Origin: Betaproteobacteria bacterium
Lineage (GTDB): Bacteria; Pseudomonadota; Gammaproteobacteria; Burkholderiales; Methylophilaceae
Reading direction: 5' to 3'
Length of the DNA: 64,000 nucleotides
Assembly (NCBI GenBank): GCA_016868195.1
Contig: VGHQ01000001.1
Coordinates: forward strand, 186,001-250,000
Shown: positions 50,013 through 61,068 of the stretch, piece by piece
Layout of the letters: each line of letters begins with the position of its first letter
How positions within the stretch are numbered: the stretch's first letter is position 1
Position numbers and translations under genes: made by a program
Notes under the pieces: generated by a model
Seen by the model: only the letters and a program-made list of their open reading frames with translations
Told to the model about the DNA's origin: nothing
Databases searched by the model: none

Positions 50013-51410
50013 TTAGTTGAGATAGGTCCATTCAATCAGATCATCTTGAATCTTAGAAGATTCATTTGCTTTAGGATCATTCGCCATAAATACAAAAACT
50101 TTTACATCGTTATTTTTATCAAAAATATATCCTGCGATAGCACTAACATTTTGGATGCTACCGGTTTTTAAATAAGCATGCTTAGCGACTGATAATTTTT
50201 TTCCTCTATTTTTCAAAGTACCATCAATACCTATATTTGGAAGTGATGATATAAATTCAGGCATATAAAGGTTACTGTAAGCTTTTTCTAATAAGAAACC
50301 TAAATCTCCTGCATTTATTTTTGCATTTCTTGAAAGTCCTGCGCCATTATCCATTTTAAGAGAGTCCAGTTTCAATTTTTCTCTCATCAAAGACTCTTTC
50401 GTAAACCTTCCAGCCTCATTTTCAGTGATTGGATTACCATTATTTTCTGCGAGCATGGTGAGTAATAAATTTCTGGCAATCAGATTTTGGCTATATTTAT
50501 TTATATCTCTCACAACAAGACTTAAAGGCTTCGATTGATGCTCATAGATCTTATGTGTGTCATTAAAATTTTGATATGTATTTTTAAACTCGCCCTCAAT
50601 GACTCCTCCATGTAGCTTCCAAATTTTTTCAAATAGATCTTTAGATAATTGATTGGCGCTTAATATCGATAAATTAATATCCTTACTTTCGCATGCTTTA
50701 TCGAAGCTACCATTAAATCTGATTTCTGAAACATTAGATTTTTTTTCTACCTCGTAATCAAGAGCATCCTTCCACTCATTGCAGTCCTGGTCTGTAAGTT
50801 TTAAATGGTTAATGACTTTTAATGTTGGGATTTCAGGAAAGGTTTGTATATTAATTTTTTCATTACTTATCGAAAAATTAAAATTGATTGTATTTTCGTT
50901 AACTACAAAAGATTTTGGATTTACGTTATAAGCACGATATTTTTTATCGTCAATAAGTTCTTGATTTTTTAGTTCGCCAAAAAAGCTTTCATCAAAAATA
51001 ATATTACCGTGAATATACTTAATGTCTTTTTGTTGAACTTTTTCAATAATTTCATAAAAATCTGCATAAGTAAGCGTCGGATCGCCATAACCTTTAATAA
51101 TGAGATCGCCGTATAAATGTTTATTTTTTATATTGCCTTTATAAAGCACTTCCGTCTTCCATTGATACTGAGGGCCTAAAAGCTGAAGTCCAGCATATGT
51201 CGAAACTAACTTCATCACCGAGGCTGGATTGAATGCCTTTTGTTCGTTATAACTAAAAATTTTTTCTCGTTTAGAGATATTTTTAATGTAAAGCGAGTAA
51301 TTATCTTTTGAAAGTTCTGAGCGATTCAATATTTTATTGATTGCATCAATATCCGAATCTGCAAATACCAGATTTATCCATAAGAGAAATATAAGAAATA
51401 GTATTCGCAT
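50013..51410 (-). CDS. dacB: D-alanyl-D-alanine carboxypeptidase/endopeptidase (PBP4)
   Basis: Class C low-mass penicillin-binding protein, 465 aa. After a signal peptide (ends near VFADS) come the active-site motifs SVMK (S64-K67), SQN in YSQNLIARNLL, and KTG in LKTGSIQN. The large insert between the first two motifs (GDLIIKGYGDPTL) is the PBP4 pattern. It trims and cuts peptidoglycan in the periplasm. bioA is 3 nt upstream. Confidence 0.93.
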   Translation of the reverse strand: MRILFLIFLLWINLVFADSDIDAINKILNRSELSKDNYSLYIKNISKREKIFSYNEQKAFNPASVMKLVSTYAGLQLLGPQYQWKTEVLYKGNIKNKHLYGDLIIKGYGDPTLTYADFYEIIEKVQQKDIKYIHGNIIFDESFFGELKNQELIDDKKYRAYNVNPKSFVVNENTINFNFSISNEKINIQTFPEIPTLKVINHLKLTDQDCNEWKDALDYEVEKKSNVSEIRFNGSFDKACESKDINLSILSANQLSKDLFEKIWKLHGGVIEGEFKNTYQNFNDTHKIYEHQSKPLSLVVRDINKYSQNLIARNLLLTMLAENNGNPITENEAGRFTKESLMREKLKLDSLKMDNGAGLSRNAKINAGDLGFLLEKAYSNLYMPEFISSLPNIGIDGTLKNRGKKLSVAKHAYLKTGSIQNVSAIAGYIFDKNNDVKVFVFMANDPKANESSKIQDDLIEWTYLN

Positions 51411-51412
51411 AT

Positions 51413-52717
51413 TTATATGGATGACTGAATAACTTCAAGAGTAGTATCAATCATAAAATTTATTTCATCATGATTGATAACATAAGGTGGCATGAAATAA
51501 ATAGTATGGCTTATCGGCCTTATTAAAAGACCACGATTCATGGCTTTTGAACTTATTTTTTTAATTATCTTTTTTGTAGCTCCATCAAGATCAAATGCCC
51601 ATATCATTCCTATATTTCTTAAATTAGAAATTGGTAATATTGATAGAGACTTCATACGCTCTGAAATATAAGCTGAAGTTTTACTATTTTGATTAATCAC
51701 ATCATGATTTTCAAAATAATTTATTGTGCCTAACGCAGCACTGCATGCGAGTGGATTTCCAGTGTAGCTATGCGAGTGTAGAAAGCCTTTTTCTATCTTA
51801 TCCTCGTAAAAAGCCATATAAACTTTATCGGTGGTTAGCACGGCTGACAGGGGAAGGAAGCCGCCGGTTAATCCTTTTGAAAGACAAATAAAATCAGGCT
51901 TTATATTAGCATGTTCAAATGCAAACATCTTTCCCGTTCTTCCGAACCCCACTGCAATCTCATCATCAATCAGATGAATATGATATTGCGTACAAAGATC
52001 TCTAGCTTTTGCTAAATAAATGGAGTGGTACATTCCCATCCCAGTTGCACATTGCACAAGGGGCTCCAATATAAAAGCGGCTATATATTGATGATTATCT
52101 TGAAAATATCTTTCCAAGTCTTGAATACATCTTAATGCGAAGGATTCTGCTGTTTCTCCTTTATCTGCATATCGCCAATCCGGCGTTTTGATAGGATTAT
52201 TTTTTTTTATTAATGAAGCATATTTTTTACGAAAAAGTTTAATATCTGTCACAGACAAGGCGCCGAGCGTTTCACCATGGTAGCTATTCTGTAAATAAAT
52301 TATTTTATTCTTCTTTGGTTGACCTTTATTCTTCCAATAATGCACACTCATCTTAATAGCAATTTCAATCGCATTGGACCCGTCGCTACCGTAAAAAGCA
52401 TGGCCTAGATTTGTGAGATGACTTAATTTTTCAGAAAGTTTTATGGCTGGTTCATGAGTTAAACCTGCGAGCATGACGTGCTCAACAAGGTCGAGTTGGT
52501 CTGTAATATATTTTTTAATTTCGCTTTGATTGTGGCCGAATAAATTGACCCACCAGGAGCTAATTGCATCTAAATATTTTTTATCATCATAGTCAAATAG
52601 CCAAACACCTTCTCCGCGCTTAATAGGGGTAATAGATTGACTCTCTTGAATTTTCATTTGTGTACATGGGTTCCACAAACTTTTTAAGCTTCTATCGATG
52701 AAATTTTGATTCTTCAT
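51413..52717 (-). CDS. bioA: Adenosylmethionine-8-amino-7-oxononanoate aminotransferase
   Basis: PLP enzyme making 7,8-diaminopelargonate in biotin synthesis with SAM as donor. The N-terminal SLWNPCTQMKIQE, YHGETLGALSVTD, DEIAVGFGRTGKMFAFEH and CLSKGLTGGFLPLSAVL (PLP Lys) blocks are intact; 434 aa. No other bio gene is in the window. It lies between the aldo/keto reductase and dacB on the minus strand. Confidence 0.93.
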   Translation of the reverse strand: MKNQNFIDRSLKSLWNPCTQMKIQESQSITPIKRGEGVWLFDYDDKKYLDAISSWWVNLFGHNQSEIKKYITDQLDLVEHVMLAGLTHEPAIKLSEKLSHLTNLGHAFYGSDGSNAIEIAIKMSVHYWKNKGQPKKNKIIYLQNSYHGETLGALSVTDIKLFRKKYASLIKKNNPIKTPDWRYADKGETAESFALRCIQDLERYFQDNHQYIAAFILEPLVQCATGMGMYHSIYLAKARDLCTQYHIHLIDDEIAVGFGRTGKMFAFEHANIKPDFICLSKGLTGGFLPLSAVLTTDKVYMAFYEDKIEKGFLHSHSYTGNPLACSAALGTINYFENHDVINQNSKTSAYISERMKSLSILPISNLRNIGMIWAFDLDGATKKIIKKISSKAMNRGLLIRPISHTIYFMPPYVINHDEINFMIDTTLEVIQSSI

Positions 52718-52720
52718 ATG

Positions 52721-53797
52721 TCAAGGCGCTGGGTTCATGTGGGTGAGATGAATGATTTCAATTTCACCTAACAACTCTTTAGAGAGACTTATGTTATACG
52801 CTTCAATATTTTCTTTCAGTTGATCAAGCGATGTGGCGCCTATGATGGTTGATGTAACAAACCACTGATGATAAGCAAAAGCTAAGGCCATCTCAGTTAA
52901 GGTCATGCCATGTTTCAGTGCTAATGCTTCATATGCTTTAACAGTAGGAAATACGTTAGGCTTATCATATCTTTGAGCAAACCCTTTAAATAGAGTCACG
53001 CGACCTCTTGCATCAATATCCTTTAAATACTTTCCGGTGAGATGTCCGAACGCCAAGGGTGAATAGCCTAGGAAGCCAATCTTTTCTCGATATAAAATTT
53101 CTGTCATACCAAACTCCAACCCTCTATTGATGAGGTTGTAACAATTCTGAATGGAAGCTACGAGAGGTAATTTCTTTTCTTTTGCAATACGAATAAATTC
53201 CATCACACCCCAAGATTGCTCATTAGATATGCCGATATATTTAATCTTACCTTCTTGCACAAGTCTATTTAATGCTTCCAGTTGTTCATGAATCGGCACC
53301 CACTCTTTTAATTTTGAGCCTTCCATTTCGGCACTAGGATCAAATTTATACTGACCAAACATTGGCACATTTCTTTCAGGCCAATGGAGTTGATATAAAT
53401 CGATATAATCTGTTTGAAGTCTTTTTAAAGAGCCCTCCACTGCCTCACGTAAATTTTTTTCATCGAAAGCTTTAGGTCCGTTGCGAATCCAATTGAGCGC
53501 TCTTCTTGGACCTGCCGCTTTAGTTGCTAGAACAATATCCTCCCTTTTTTGTTTTTTTAACCAATTGCCTATGATTGTTTCGGTTGCCGTAAAAGTATTT
53601 TCTTTGGGAGGAACGGGATACATTTCAGCCGTATCAATAAAATTAATACCATGTGATATCGCCCAATCAAGCAGTAAAAATGCCTCGGATTCCGTGTTTT
53701 GTTCCCCAAAGGTCATGGTTCCTAAGGTGATCGGTGAAATCAGCAAATCCGACTGTCCTAGCTTTCGATAATTTTGCTTTTCTATGTAATAGCTCAT
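52721..53797 (-). CDS. Aldo/keto reductase, Tas type
   Basis: NADP(H)-dependent TIM-barrel oxidoreductase of 358 aa. The catalytic residues appear in INFIDTAEMYP (Asp, Tyr), VLATKAAG (Lys) and LYQLHWPERN (His); the C-terminal SSxTI-like ATSLDQLKENI binds cofactor. The sequence resembles E. coli Tas. Substrate unknown. It begins the minus-strand group with bioA and dacB and is divergent from groESL. Confidence 0.88.
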   Translation of the reverse strand: MSYYIEKQNYRKLGQSDLLISPITLGTMTFGEQNTESEAFLLLDWAISHGINFIDTAEMYPVPPKENTFTATETIIGNWLKKQKREDIVLATKAAGPRRALNWIRNGPKAFDEKNLREAVEGSLKRLQTDYIDLYQLHWPERNVPMFGQYKFDPSAEMEGSKLKEWVPIHEQLEALNRLVQEGKIKYIGISNEQSWGVMEFIRIAKEKKLPLVASIQNCYNLINRGLEFGMTEILYREKIGFLGYSPLAFGHLTGKYLKDIDARGRVTLFKGFAQRYDKPNVFPTVKAYEALALKHGMTLTEMALAFAYHQWFVTSTIIGATSLDQLKENIEAYNISLSKELLGEIEIIHLTHMNPAP

Positions 53798-53838
53798 ATA
53801 AAAATAATGTTTAAATTCAGATATTTAACGAAATAACA

Positions 53839-53867
53839 CTTGAAATTTTAGGCTTTCGTCCCTATTA
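53839..53867 (+). promoter_or_regulatory. Heat-shock sigma32 promoter of groESL
   Basis: CTTGAAA (53839-53845), a 14-nt spacer and CCCTATTA (53860-53867) match the RpoH consensus CTTGAAA / CCCCATNT closely. It lies directly before the CIRCE element, about 85 nt upstream of groES. Confidence 0.8.
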
Positions 53868-53894
53868 TTAGCACTCTATGACATTGAGTGCTAA
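53868..53894 (+). promoter_or_regulatory. CIRCE operator (HrcA binding site)
   Basis: TTAGCACTC-N9-GAGTGCTAA, a perfect match to the CIRCE consensus, immediately downstream of the heat-shock promoter. The HrcA repressor would bind here and block groESL transcription. hrcA itself is not in the window. Confidence 0.95.
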
Positions 53895-53953
53895 TTACTC
53901 GTGTTTTCGATTTTGATTAATTTTCAAAGAATACACTATTAGGAGAATATGAA

Positions 53954-54241
53954 ATGAAAATTCGCCCTTTACATGACCGCGTAATTGTAAAGCGTCTTGA
54001 AGAAGAACGTACAACAGCATCAGGCATTGTTATTCCTGACAGTGCAACAGAAAAACCAGATCAAGGCACAGTTCAAGCCGTAGGTAATGGAAAAATTCTC
54101 GAAGATGGCAGTGTTAAAAAACTAGACGTCAAAGTAGGCGACAAAGTTTTATTTGGAAAATACGCTGGCCAAGCCGTTAAAGTTGATGGCGAAGAGTTAC
54201 TTGTGATGCGTGAAGAAGACATCATGGGCATTGTTGAATAA
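53954..54241 (+). CDS. groES: Co-chaperonin GroES
   Basis: A 95-residue 10-kDa chaperonin, lid of the GroEL chamber. [35 protein letters not shown] includes the mobile loop, and [28 protein letters not shown] ends the protein. AGGAG lies 11 nt upstream of the ATG. groEL follows after 41 nt in the same operon. A sigma32 promoter and CIRCE lie upstream. Confidence 0.98.
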   Translation: MKIRPLHDRVIVKRLEEERTTASGIVIPDSATEKPDQGTVQAVGNGKILEDGSVKKLDVKVGDKVLFGKYAGQAVKVDGEELLVMREEDIMGIVE

Positions 54242-54249
54242 ACCCTTAA

Positions 54250-55935
<1,686 letters not shown>

Positions 55936-55950
55936 CTCATAAGCATCAAT

Positions 55951-55980
55951 AAAAAAAGACCTCTTAGGAGGTCTTTTTTT
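55951..55980 (+). terminator. Intrinsic terminator of groESL
   Basis: AAAAAAAGACCTC pairs with GAGGTCTTTTTTT around TTAG, ending in a run of Ts. It follows the groEL stop by 15 nt. Confidence 0.95.
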
Positions 55981-56026
55981 TAATCTTTTTTTTATCTTCC
56001 AATAATTTAGGATAGCATTACACCTC

Positions 56027-58183
56027 ATGAATGCATCTCCATCCAATCAAAATCAATTCAAAGACCTAAATGAGAAACAAATTGAAGCTGTCACGCTTCA
56101 AAATGAATCTGCACTGATTTTAGCTGGTGCGGGAAGTGGCAAAACCAAAGTACTAACTTCCAGAATTTCATGGCTCATCCAAACGAATGTGGTGAGTCCC
56201 TTTGGACTTATTGCTGTGACATTTACCAATAAAGCCGCAAAAGAAATGCTACAAAGAATTACTATGCAGCTTCCGATTAATACACGAGGTATGTGGGTAG
56301 GCACATTCCACGGTTTATGCAATCGATTTCTTAAAACACACGCAAGAGATGCAGAATTGCCTGATACATTTCAGATTCTAGATAGTCAGGACCAGTTATC
56401 ACTCATTAAAAGAACTATAAAAACCATGAATGTTGATGATGAAACTTATGCGCCAAAACAAGTACAACACTATATTAATGGATATAAAGATGAAGGACTG
56501 AGGGCTGCTCATGTAGATACTTATGACACACATTCAAAAAAATTAAATGAAATATATCTTGAATATGAAAAGCAATGTCAGAAAGAAGGCTTGGTTGATT
56601 TTGGTGAATTACTTTTAAGATGCTATGAGCTTTTTGAAAAAAATGTGGCGATACGTCAGCACTATCAAGATCGATTTAAACATATTCTGATTGATGAATT
56701 TCAAGACACAAGCGAGCTTCAATATAAGTGGTTAAAGCTTCTTGCGGGCAATAGCAGTTTTGTATTTGCTGTAGGAGATGATGATCAATCTATCTATAGT
56801 TTTAGAGGTGCAAGAGTTGGAAATATGAAAGATATGGAAAGAGATTTTCATGTCAAACAAATTATTAAGCTCGAACAAAACTACAGATCTAAAAGTAATA
56901 TCCTTAATACAGCTAATGCGATCATTGATCACAATAAAAATCGATTAGGCAAGAACTTATGGACATCAGCCGGAGAAGGCGACCCTATTAGAATATATAC
57001 TGGCCATACTGATATTGATGAAGCTAAATTTATAGTGGATGAAATCAAAATGCTTCATAGAGAAGGCATCTCTCTTAATCATATTGCTATTCTCTATAGA
57101 AGCAATGCTCAGTCTCGTATTCTCGAGCATAATATTTTTTCATCTAACCTACCTTATCGCGTCTATGGTGGTTTACGTTTCTTCGAACGTGCCGAAATTA
57201 AACACGCCATCGCTTATCTAAGACTTATTGCAAATAAAAATGATGACAGTGCATTTTTGAGAATTGTAAATTTTCCAACGCGTGGCATTGGAAGTCGATC
57301 ACTAGAAAGTCTTCAAGACATTTCTAGGCGTGATGGTTGTAGTTTATGGGATGCCGCACAGAAATCATCAGATCAAGCGGATGCAATTAAAAAGGGCTTG
57401 CCTTATTTTATACACCTCATAAAACATATTGAAAATAGTTTTGAAGGACTTACTCTTCCTCAAATGATTGATCTTATTATCAATGAATCAGGACTTAAAG
57501 ATCACTATACCAATGAAAAAGATGGTCTAGACAGAGTTTCTAACTTAAATGAATTAGTTTCTGCTGCCGCAACTTTTCTAAATAATGACAATAATGAATC
57601 TTCAAACCCACTTGGAGATTTTTTGAATTATTCTTCTTTAGAAAGTGGTGATATGCAAGCCAGTGAAGGTGTAGATGCTATCCAGCTCATGACGATTCAC
57701 TCATCTAAAGGCTTGGAATTTGACGTAGTATTTATTTCTGGTCTTGAGGAAGGATTATGTCCTCATGAACAAAGCTTATTCGAATCCAAAGGTCTTGAAG
57801 AGGAGAGAAGACTTATGTATGTTGCTGTAACAAGAGCTCGTTCAAAATTATATTTAAGTTATGCCCTATCAAGAATGCTTCACGGCCAAACGAGATATGG
57901 AATGCCGTCAAGATTTTTAGGAGAGATTCCTGAGAGTCTCGTTAAAAACATTAATACTATTAGTTTTAAAAATAATGTGGATCAAATAGAGGAGAATTAC
58001 CCGCAACCTAATCAGCAGAAGCATACTTGGCGAATCGGTGAATCTGTCATGCATGAAAAATTTGGCCAAGGAACGGTTTTAGGTTATGAAGGCAATTCGG
58101 ACGACTTAAGAATTCAAATTAAATTTAATGAAGCAGGCACAAAATGGCTTGCCATGGAATACGCAAAACTTTTTAAATGTTAA
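56027..58183 (+). CDS. uvrD: UvrD/Rep-family DNA helicase II
   Basis: Superfamily 1A 3'-5' helicase used in nucleotide excision and mismatch repair, 718 aa. Walker A is LAGAGSGKTKVL (about 33), motif II DEFQDTS, motif III GDDDQSIYSFRGA, motif V TIHSSKGLEFDVVF and motif VI EERRLMYVAVTRAR. The C-terminal GESVMHEKFGQGTVLGYEG is the UvrD/PcrA Tudor-like region. It is convergent with the membrane protein gene and shares a TTAA stop overlap. Confidence 0.93.
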   Translation: MNASPSNQNQFKDLNEKQIEAVTLQNESALILAGAGSGKTKVLTSRISWLIQTNVVSPFGLIAVTFTNKAAKEMLQRITMQLPINTRGMWVGTFHGLCNRFLKTHARDAELPDTFQILDSQDQLSLIKRTIKTMNVDDETYAPKQVQHYINGYKDEGLRAAHVDTYDTHSKKLNEIYLEYEKQCQKEGLVDFGELLLRCYELFEKNVAIRQHYQDRFKHILIDEFQDTSELQYKWLKLLAGNSSFVFAVGDDDQSIYSFRGARVGNMKDMERDFHVKQIIKLEQNYRSKSNILNTANAIIDHNKNRLGKNLWTSAGEGDPIRIYTGHTDIDEAKFIVDEIKMLHREGISLNHIAILYRSNAQSRILEHNIFSSNLPYRVYGGLRFFERAEIKHAIAYLRLIANKNDDSAFLRIVNFPTRGIGSRSLESLQDISRRDGCSLWDAAQKSSDQADAIKKGLPYFIHLIKHIENSFEGLTLPQMIDLIINESGLKDHYTNEKDGLDRVSNLNELVSAAATFLNNDNNESSNPLGDFLNYSSLESGDMQASEGVDAIQLMTIHSSKGLEFDVVFISGLEEGLCPHEQSLFESKGLEEERRLMYVAVTRARSKLYLSYALSRMLHGQTRYGMPSRFLGEIPESLVKNINTISFKNNVDQIEENYPQPNQQKHTWRIGESVMHEKFGQGTVLGYEGNSDDLRIQIKFNEAGTKWLAMEYAKLFKC

Positions 58184-58950
58184 TAGCTTTTAGCTGACTT
58201 AAAAATATCACGGTAACTGATGTATTGAAATGCAAACATCACAGATGTAATTACAAGTAGTGCAAAGAAAATAATCGCGCCCATCAATGAAGGTCCGATC
58301 GAAGGATAGAATGAAGCTAGAGACCCAATTAACAATCCACAAGACAACATAAATAATATCGCTGTTGTTGAAAAAATTAGCCATGAAAGGCCTAATGGGG
58401 CAATATACATTAAGCATCCCGCAATACTTGATTTAATCGACTTAAAGAGTGAATAGTGGTTATAAACGATTAGCATCGGTGAAAACCATGTCGCCATAAG
58501 CAATGGAAGTAATAGTAGGATTAATTTTCCTATCATTGGTAAAAAATTATTAATCACGCTAACTAACTCATTATTGTTTTCTGATAATTTAATAAATTCT
58601 TGCATTTCAGAATTTAAAACCATCGTGACTAGGCCAGCATAAGTTAAGCAGATCAGGCCAAGTGTTAACAATGTAGCTAGCTTGGGTTTAATTTTTTCAT
58701 ATACCGCTAAAAATTTTTCAGACTTATTCTTGTCATGAATCTTATAGAAGTTCACTGCAAATACTAAAAATATTGGCCAAATTAAAATAGATGCAATTGA
58801 AAAAACTTGAACTATAGGCATTGAAGGCAAAAGCATAAAAATAAAAAGATATGCCAGGCTCAGCATCAATGATTGATTTGGTGTTTTTTTAAAGAGCACA
58901 AAACTTTCTTTATTCCAACGAATAGAATCTCGGAATGTAATTTTTTTCAT
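58180..58950 (-). CDS. BPSS1780-family membrane protein
   Basis: A 256-residue protein with about six hydrophobic helices. The opening RWNKESFVLFKKTPNQSLMLSLAYLFIFMLLP and the loop FSPMLIVYNHYSLFKSIKSSIAGC match the BPSS1780 family of Betaproteobacteria. Function unknown. It lies 18 nt downstream of thrB on the same strand, a placement often seen in this class. Confidence 0.75.
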   Translation of the reverse strand: MKKITFRDSIRWNKESFVLFKKTPNQSLMLSLAYLFIFMLLPSMPIVQVFSIASILIWPIFLVFAVNFYKIHDKNKSEKFLAVYEKIKPKLATLLTLGLICLTYAGLVTMVLNSEMQEFIKLSENNNELVSVINNFLPMIGKLILLLLPLLMATWFSPMLIVYNHYSLFKSIKSSIAGCLMYIAPLGLSWLIFSTTAILFMLSCGLLIGSLASFYPSIGPSLMGAIIFFALLVITSVMFAFQYISYRDIFKSAKSY

Positions 58951-58968
58951 ATTAATTAACCTTAAAAT

Positions 58969-59889
58969 TTATTCACTAATACGTTGCTTTAAAATTTTCT
59001 TAAAATGATTGGGGTCCTTCGTGTAAGTAAGTACCCCCACTTCTGCATGATAGAAATCATTAAGCCTGGAAACCCAAAATCTAAGAGAGGCTAATCTCAA
59101 AATATTATTCCAAGCTTGATTTTCATCATCATTAAATGGTCTTATCTTTTTGTAGGCATCTAGGAAGGCATTCAATCTAACCTTATCAAAAGAACCATCA
59201 TCATTCACACACCAATCGTTCACAGCAATTGCTACATCTAAAATAATAAAATCTGTGCATGCATAATAGAAGTCTATAAAGCCTGTTACCTCATCATTTA
59301 AAAAAAGCACGTTATCCCTGAATAAGTCTCCATGAATTGTAGATTTAGGGAGTTTATAATCTTGTTTATCTTGGTAAAGAATTTCTTCTTTTAGTAATTG
59401 GTTCTCATCTTGAGGTAACACATTAAATAAAGAGTCAGCGGTTTTTTTGATCCAATTAAGATCTCTTGTATTTTGATGTTGGGACTCAAAATTAACTGAT
59501 TTCACATGGAGTTCTGCTAAACTTTTACCCACAGCTGCGCAATGATTGACTTCGGGTTTTGAGAGTTCTTTCCCTTTTAAGCACGTCACAATTAAAGCAG
59601 GTTTATTTTTTAAAATACTTAAAGCTGTACCATTTTTCTTGAAAATTGGCTTAGGACATAAAAACGAATACTCTGCTAAATGAGCCATAAGATCTACAAA
59701 ATAAGGTAGGTCTTCTATCGTATTTTTTTCGAACAGTGTTAGCACAAAACGATCATGTGCTGTCATCAAAAAATAGTTGGTATTCGTAATACCAGATTTA
59801 ATGCCTTGATAATCGGTAAGATCGCCCAAAGCATAATCTTGAAGCCAAATTTTTAATTCTTCAATATTAACTGATGTATAGACGGACAT
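58969..59889 (-). CDS. thrB: Homoserine kinase (ThrB, APH-type)
   Basis: Aminoglycoside-phosphotransferase-fold homoserine kinase of threonine synthesis, found in Betaproteobacteria and Pseudomonas, distinct from the GHMP-type enzyme. SVYTSVNIEELKIWLQDYALGDL, GITNTNYFLMT, and the catalytic IHGDLFRDNVLF and GFIDFYYACTDFIILDVAI are present; 306 aa. The ATG follows directly on a terminator T tract with no visible Shine-Dalgarno. thrA and thrC are not in the window. Confidence 0.9.
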   Translation of the reverse strand: MSVYTSVNIEELKIWLQDYALGDLTDYQGIKSGITNTNYFLMTAHDRFVLTLFEKNTIEDLPYFVDLMAHLAEYSFLCPKPIFKKNGTALSILKNKPALIVTCLKGKELSKPEVNHCAAVGKSLAELHVKSVNFESQHQNTRDLNWIKKTADSLFNVLPQDENQLLKEEILYQDKQDYKLPKSTIHGDLFRDNVLFLNDEVTGFIDFYYACTDFIILDVAIAVNDWCVNDDGSFDKVRLNAFLDAYKKIRPFNDDENQAWNNILRLASLRFWVSRLNDFYHAEVGVLTYTKDPNHFKKILKQRISE

Positions 59890-59892
59890 AAA

Positions 59893-59914
59893 AAAAAGGG
59901 CCTAAAAGCCCTTT
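59893..59914 (-). terminator. Intrinsic terminator ending on the thrB start codon
   Basis: On the minus strand AAAGGGC pairs with GCCCTTT across a 6-nt loop, followed by an eight-T tract (the final T of GCCCTTT included) that runs into the thrB ATG. It ends the DUF2782 transcript and occupies the space where a thrB ribosome site would be. Confidence 0.85.
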
Positions 59915-59923
59915 CAAAAAAAT

Positions 59924-60268
59924 TTAGAATCTAAATATTACCCATTTAGGCACAGTCACGGGCTGACTTGGGCCGTCATATTTTGCCCAACCACCATATT
60001 GATCTTCCTTCAACAAATAATATGCAGGTCCGCCAGCAGGGGGCGTGACTTTCATCATATAAAGCTCGCCGTTGATGCGGTATTCCACAACGGTATCATC
60101 ACCTTTTTTAGTGATAGTGATTTGAGGTTCTTCCACAATATCACTTTCAAAATTCTTTGGTGGTGGCTTCACTTCCTCTAGTGGCTCGAGCTTTTTTTCA
60201 GCTATGGCATTTAAACTTATTAAGGTAATTGCTAACAAGAAAGCTTTGATTGTATTTTGTATCATCAT
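59924..60268 (-). CDS. DUF2782 family exported protein
   Basis: A 114-residue protein from the ATG chosen here; the ORF track begins 6 nt earlier at TTG. The signal peptide ends near IAEKK. The mature part ITITKKGDDTVVEYRINGELYMMKVTPPAGGPAYYLL is the DUF2782 signature. Function unknown; often located between polA and thrB in Betaproteobacteria, as here. A terminator follows. Confidence 0.82.
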   Translation of the reverse strand: MMIQNTIKAFLLAITLISLNAIAEKKLEPLEEVKPPPKNFESDIVEEPQITITKKGDDTVVEYRINGELYMMKVTPPAGGPAYYLLKEDQYGGWAKYDGPSQPVTVPKWVIFRF

Positions 60269-60318
60269 AGACAAGATTCTAGCAAAAAACCTATAGATGT
60301 TATGGTTTATTTGACAAT

Positions 60319-61047
60319 TTATAAATAAAGCTGGGCTTTTCGTTCCGCCGGCGTTAATGAAAAACCAATAGATTCATAATGATTAAATATTGCATCCACA
60401 ATCTCTTTGGGCTCCTCAAGAATTTGAATCAAATCCAAGTCTTTTTCTTGCGCCATACCCCCTTTTACAATTTTATCTTTTAACCAATCAAGCAAACCAG
60501 ACCAGAACTCCTTACCGACTAAAATAATAGGGATTTTTCTTGATTTACCGGTTTGAATAAGAGTAATCACTTCCATTAATTCATCTAATGTTCCAAATCC
60601 ACCAGGTAAAACTACGTATGCTGAAGCATACTTAATAAACATGACTTTTCGCATAAAGAAATATTTAAAATTAATTGAAATGTCTTGGTATTCATTTGGC
60701 TTTTGTTCGTGAGGTAAGTTGATATTAAGGCCAATACTAGACCCTTTCCCTAAAGAAGCTCCTTTATTAACTGCTTCCATGAGACCAGGACCGCCGCCAG
60801 AAATGACGCTAAATCCGGCATTAGATAGAACCTCTGCTATATCAACGGTGAGTTTGTAATAGGGATTGTCTTCACTGACCCTAGCGCTGCCGAACACAGA
60901 TACGGCAGGCGTTATTTTTTTAAGTTTCTCGGTAGCGCCAACAAATTCTGACATAATTTCAAATGCATACCAGGATTCGCTTTCGTTATGAGTTTCATCA
61001 AATAATTCTGGGCCATTAAATTTAGGTATCTTTTTATCTGCTGACAT
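60319..61047 (-). CDS. LOG family protein (phosphoribohydrolase-like)
   Basis: A 242-residue Rossmann-like protein of the LOG family. The signature GGGPGLMEAVNKGA and PGGFGTLDELMEVITLIQTGK are complete. Plant LOG enzymes release cytokinin bases from riboside monophosphates; bacterial relatives such as PpnN cleave purine and pyrimidine nucleotides. I use the ATG at 61047 rather than the TTG 12 nt upstream. It is divergent from polA with only 21 bp between the start codons. Confidence 0.88.
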   Translation of the reverse strand: MSADKKIPKFNGPELFDETHNESESWYAFEIMSEFVGATEKLKKITPAVSVFGSARVSEDNPYYKLTVDIAEVLSNAGFSVISGGGPGLMEAVNKGASLGKGSSIGLNINLPHEQKPNEYQDISINFKYFFMRKVMFIKYASAYVVLPGGFGTLDELMEVITLIQTGKSRKIPIILVGKEFWSGLLDWLKDKIVKGGMAQEKDLDLIQILEEPKEIVDAIFNHYESIGFSLTPAERKAQLYL

Positions 61048-61068
61048 AAAAACTTTCAAAATTAAATT

